The notes under the pieces were generated by a model. That model worked only from the letters and a program-made list of their open reading frames with translations. It was not told the DNA's origin and did not search any database. This document shows positions 61,278 through 64,000 of a DNA stretch of 64,000 nucleotides, piece by piece; the first letter of the stretch is position 1, and each line of letters opens with the position of its first letter. A program made the position numbers and the translations under genes. This DNA is from Planctomycetaceae bacterium (GTDB lineage: Bacteria > Planctomycetota > UBA1135 > GCA-002686595), in the NCBI GenBank assembly GCA_011525785.1, contig WYBT01000042.1, positions 62,001-126,000 on the forward strand, read 5' to 3'.

Positions 61278-64000
61278 ATGGAAGAGCGGGACATGGCGCG
61301 TGACGCAGAGTCGGTGTTCGCCAACTGGGCGCTGCGGGTTGAGGACGGCGACGAGCAGGACTTCGAGCAGGTCGTCGCGGCGCATCCCGAGCTCGCGCCG
61401 GAGCTGCGCGCGCTGCACGAGGAGTGGCGCCTGTTCGCACCCATCCTCGCGCAGGCGGCGCCGGGGCTGGTGTCGATGGACTCGCAGCTCGTTCTGCCTT
61501 CGCTGACGCGCGAGGGAGACCCGGAGGCCGCGGACGCAGAGCAAGTGCTCGCTCGATTGGGGCTCCAGAGCCCGCGCCAGGGTCGCTACAAGTTCCGCGC
61601 GCTGCTCGGGCGCGGCGGCGGCGGAGTGGTGCTCAAGGTGTGGGACAGCCAGCTCAACCGCCCGCTGGCGATGAAGGTCGTCCTCGGGCCGGGGTCGGAG
61701 CGCTCCAGCGGCCAGACGCCGCGCGTGGACGAGCGCACGTTGACGCGCTTCGTCGACGAGGCGCGCATCGCGAGCCAGCTCAACCACCCCGGCATCGTGC
61801 CGGTGCACGAGCTGGGCGCCGACGAGAGCGGCCGCGCGTTCTTCACCATGAAGCTGGTCAAGGGCGAGACCTTTGCGAGTGTGCTCGACAAGGTTCGCGC
61901 GGGCGAAGCGGGCTGGAGTACGACGCGCGCGCTGAACGTGCTCTTGCGCGTGTGCGAGGCCATGGCCTACGCGCACGACCGCGGCGTGATCCACCGCGAC
62001 CTCAAGCCCGCCAACGTGATGGTCGGACCGTACGGCGAGGTGTACGTGATGGACTGGGGCCTGGCGCGCGTGGTCGCGGCGCCGGGCGCGCGAGCCAGCG
62101 ACGAGCACGCGTTGAGCTCGCTGCGGCGCGAGTTGCGCGACCAGACGCCGAGTTCGTCGCTGGAGACCACCGACGGGCAAGTGGTCGGGACTCCCGCGTA
62201 CATGTCGCCCGAGCAAGCGCACGGCGAAACGGCGCGCATCGGACCGCAGAGCGACGTGTACGCAATCGGCGCGATGCTCTACCACCTCGTGAGCGGAGCG
62301 GCGCCCTATGCGTCGAACGAGGCAGCCGCGTCACTCAAGTCCACACTGCGCGCGGTGCGCGAAGGCCCGCCACCGGCGCTCGAGCGCGTCGCGCCGCGCG
62401 TTCCGCCCGAGCTGGCCGCGATCTGCGAACGCGCGATGGCCCGCGAACTCGACCAGCGCTACGCAACGGTTCCGGCCTTGGCGGACGACTTGCGCGCGTT
62501 CCTCGAGCGCCGCGTCGTGGGCGCGTACGAGTCCGGCGCCTTGGCCGAGGCGCGCAGTTGGGTGCGCAGGAATCGGCAGACGGCGCTGTGGATGGCTGCG
62601 TTTGCGCTCGCGGTGTCTTCCGGCGGCGTGCTGAGCGGTTGGAAGGCCGTGGAAGCCGCGGAAGCCCGCGACGACGCGCAGCAGCGTGCGAACGACGTGC
62701 TCGCACTCTCGGCGCAGTTCGATCTCGATCGACTCGTCTCCGAGGCCGAAACGCTCTGGCCGCCGCATCCCGAGCGGATCGACGAGTACGAGGACTGGCT
62801 CGCGCGCTTTCGAGCGCTCATCGACGGCGCTGAGGGCGATAGCTCCGGCGCGTCGAGCACTGGCGCGATGCTCGAGCGGCACAGGGCCCGGCTGGCGCTG
62901 CTCCGCGAGCGCGCCGCCGCGGCGTACCGCTCGACGAGCGAAGCGACGCTGGAGGCCGTCGACCCGACCTACTCGAACTCGGTCGACGCGTGGTGGGACC
63001 GCCAACTATCCGCGCTCATCCAGCAGATCGAAGCGATGTCCGATCCGGCCGCCGGCGTGGCTGGCGACGCGGTCCGTCCGGAGTTCGGCTGGGGCATCGC
63101 CAAGCGGCTCGCGTTCGCCCGCAGCATCGAGGAGCGCTCACGCTCGGGGGCGTCCGCACGCGAGCTGTGGGCGCAGGCCATCGCAGCGATCGAACGCTCG
63201 CCCAAGTACGGCGGCCTGCGCATTCCGCCGCAGCTCGGACTGCTGCCGCTCGGCCCTGACTCGCAGTCGGGTCTGTGGGAGTTCGCTCACCTGATGAGCG
63301 GCGAGCCTGCTGTGCGCAACGCCGAAGGCCGACTGGTGCTCGAGGAGTCCACGGGCATCGTGCTCGTGCTGATCCCCGCCGGCGAGTTCCTCATGGGCGC
63401 GCAGGCGAAGGATGCTTCGGCGCCCAACTTCGACCCGAGCGCGCGTGCCAATGAGGGACCCGTGCACACGGTTGAGCTCGCGAGCTTCTTCATCGCCAAG
63501 CACGAGATGACGCAGGCGCAGTGGCTCCGGATCGCCGGCCACAACCCGAGCTTCTTCAACCCGGCACACGGCGTCCAGCCGACGCTGCTGCATCCGGTCG
63601 AGTCGGTGGGCTGGACCGACGCGATGCTCGTGCTGCCGCGCCTTGGACTCACGCTGCCGAGCGAGTCGCAGTGGGAGTACGCCGCGCGCGCCGGTACGCA
63701 GACACCTTGGTGGTGCGGCGCTGATCGCGAGTGCCTGAAGGGCGCCGCCAACCTCGGCGATCAGAGCGCGAAGAAGGCTGGCGCGAACTGGCAGGGAATC
63801 GCCGACTGGCCGAAGCTCGAGGACGGTTGGGTCGTGCACGCTCCCGTCGACGTGTTCCGCAGCAACGGGTTCGGGCTTCACCACGTCGCTGGAAACGTGT
63901 GGGAGTGGGTGCTCGACGGGCACGACAACTACACGGGCGAGCGCGTCGTCGACCCGCTGAAGCCGCCGGCCGAATTCGCCACCCGCACGCCGCGCGGCGG
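61278..64000 (+). CDS. Membrane Ser/Thr protein kinase fused to formylglycine-generating-enzyme-like domain, partial
   Basis: 907+ residues in frame to the window edge. Start ATG at 61278 with GAGGAG 10 bases upstream; an alternative ATG is at 61293. Kinase: glycine loop LLGRGGGGVVLKVWD, K133 in LAMKVV, VIHRDLKPANVMV with D241, and DWG in VYVMDWGLARV (DWG rather than DFG, common in planctomycetal kinases), then GTPAYMSPEQA. A TM helix follows near 430-455 (TALWMAAFALAVSSGGVLSG), then a coiled region, then a sulfatase-modifying/SUMF1-like domain (IVLVLIPAGEFLMGAQ; SFFIAKHEMTQAQW; LTLPSESQWEYAARAGTQT; HHVAGNVWEWV). The latter is typical of an FGE-like substrate-binding domain rather than proven enzyme activity. 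C-terminus lies beyond the window. Confidence 0.92.
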   Translation, partial: MEERDMARDAESVFANWALRVEDGDEQDFEQVVAAHPELAPELRALHEEWRLFAPILAQAAPGLVSMDSQLVLPSLTREGDPEAADAEQVLARLGLQSPRQGRYKFRALLGRGGGGVVLKVWDSQLNRPLAMKVVLGPGSERSSGQTPRVDERTLTRFVDEARIASQLNHPGIVPVHELGADESGRAFFTMKLVKGETFASVLDKVRAGEAGWSTTRALNVLLRVCEAMAYAHDRGVIHRDLKPANVMVGPYGEVYVMDWGLARVVAAPGARASDEHALSSLRRELRDQTPSSSLETTDGQVVGTPAYMSPEQAHGETARIGPQSDVYAIGAMLYHLVSGAAPYASNEAAASLKSTLRAVREGPPPALERVAPRVPPELAAICERAMARELDQRYATVPALADDLRAFLERRVVGAYESGALAEARSWVRRNRQTALWMAAFALAVSSGGVLSGWKAVEAAEARDDAQQRANDVLALSAQFDLDRLVSEAETLWPPHPERIDEYEDWLARFRALIDGAEGDSSGASSTGAMLERHRARLALLRERAAAAYRSTSEATLEAVDPTYSNSVDAWWDRQLSALIQQIEAMSDPAAGVAGDAVRPEFGWGIAKRLAFARSIEERSRSGASARELWAQAIAAIERSPKYGGLRIPPQLGLLPLGPDSQSGLWEFAHLMSGEPAVRNAEGRLVLEESTGIVLVLIPAGEFLMGAQAKDASAPNFDPSARANEGPVHTVELASFFIAKHEMTQAQWLRIAGHNPSFFNPAHGVQPTLLHPVESVGWTDAMLVLPRLGLTLPSESQWEYAARAGTQTPWWCGADRECLKGAANLGDQSAKKAGANWQGIADWPKLEDGWVVHAPVDVFRSNGFGLHHVAGNVWEWVLDGHDNYTGERVVDPLKPPAEFATRTPRG

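Overview
The window is about 70% GC with tightly packed genes, many GTG starts and 4-base (GTGA/ATGA) or TGATG stop/start overlaps. Several traits point to an uncultured or little-studied Planctomycetota: a Ser/Thr kinase with DWG instead of DFG fused to a formylglycine-generating-enzyme-like domain, ECF sigma factors (one fused to a membrane anchor and a very long C-terminal extension), secreted beta-propeller and FG-GAP proteins sharing one C-terminal Cys module, and prepilin-like genes. The phylum call is inference from gene content; no rRNA or tRNA gene was seen.

1-17.1 kb is a natural-product/glycan locus. On the minus strand a single-module polyketide synthase (KS-AT-KR-DH-ACP-TE, with KR before DH) is followed by a glycosyltransferase and a polysaccharide deacetylase that runs off the left edge. 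Diverging from it are a glutamine-dependent asparagine synthetase, a second glycosyltransferase, a WecG/TagA glycosyltransferase and an NRPS (C-A-PCP) whose adenylation domain is split by a luciferase-like flavin monooxygenase. 17.1-20.1 kb is a duplication scar: the 3' end of the NRPS and a small secreted-protein gene are repeated on both sides of an AAA+/DUF4143 ATPase gene.

20.2-38.7 kb carries secreted beta-propeller, sialidase-like and FG-GAP proteins, a small membrane-protein operon, an ECF sigma factor fused to a transmembrane anchor and about 800 residues of periplasmic domains, a second ECF sigma factor with a membrane partner, a SAM methyltransferase flanked by palindromic repeats, and a decayed IS481-type transposase.

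38.7-44.7 kb is a defence or toxin-antitoxin island: HipBA, a small protein plus AbiEii-like nucleotidyltransferase, an MNT/HEPN pair, and an AAA ATPase plus DUF4435 pair with the architecture of the PARIS anti-phage system, in visibly lower-GC DNA.

44.7-51.7 kb holds an acyl-CoA carboxylase beta subunit and, divergently, a five-gene redox operon: a dihydropteridine-reductase-like SDR, two small membrane/exported proteins, a ferric-reductase-type membrane domain fused to a Rieske domain, and a Rieske-flavodoxin fusion. An amidohydrolase gene faces it. 52-56 kb is a prepilin operon (two minor prepilins, a PilX-like protein, a HEAT-like exported protein). 56-59.7 kb is a signalling operon (small HAMP-like membrane protein, CHASE4-like sensor kinase, receiver-ATPase hybrid). 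The hybrid's last 92 bases recur beyond an inserted secreted-protein gene, echoing the NRPS scar. The right edge is a Ser/Thr kinase cut off inside its C-terminal domain.

Across these regions a roughly 105-110 bp palindromic element recurs four times (two copies with perfect 40-bp arms, two diverged), placed between genes whatever their orientation.
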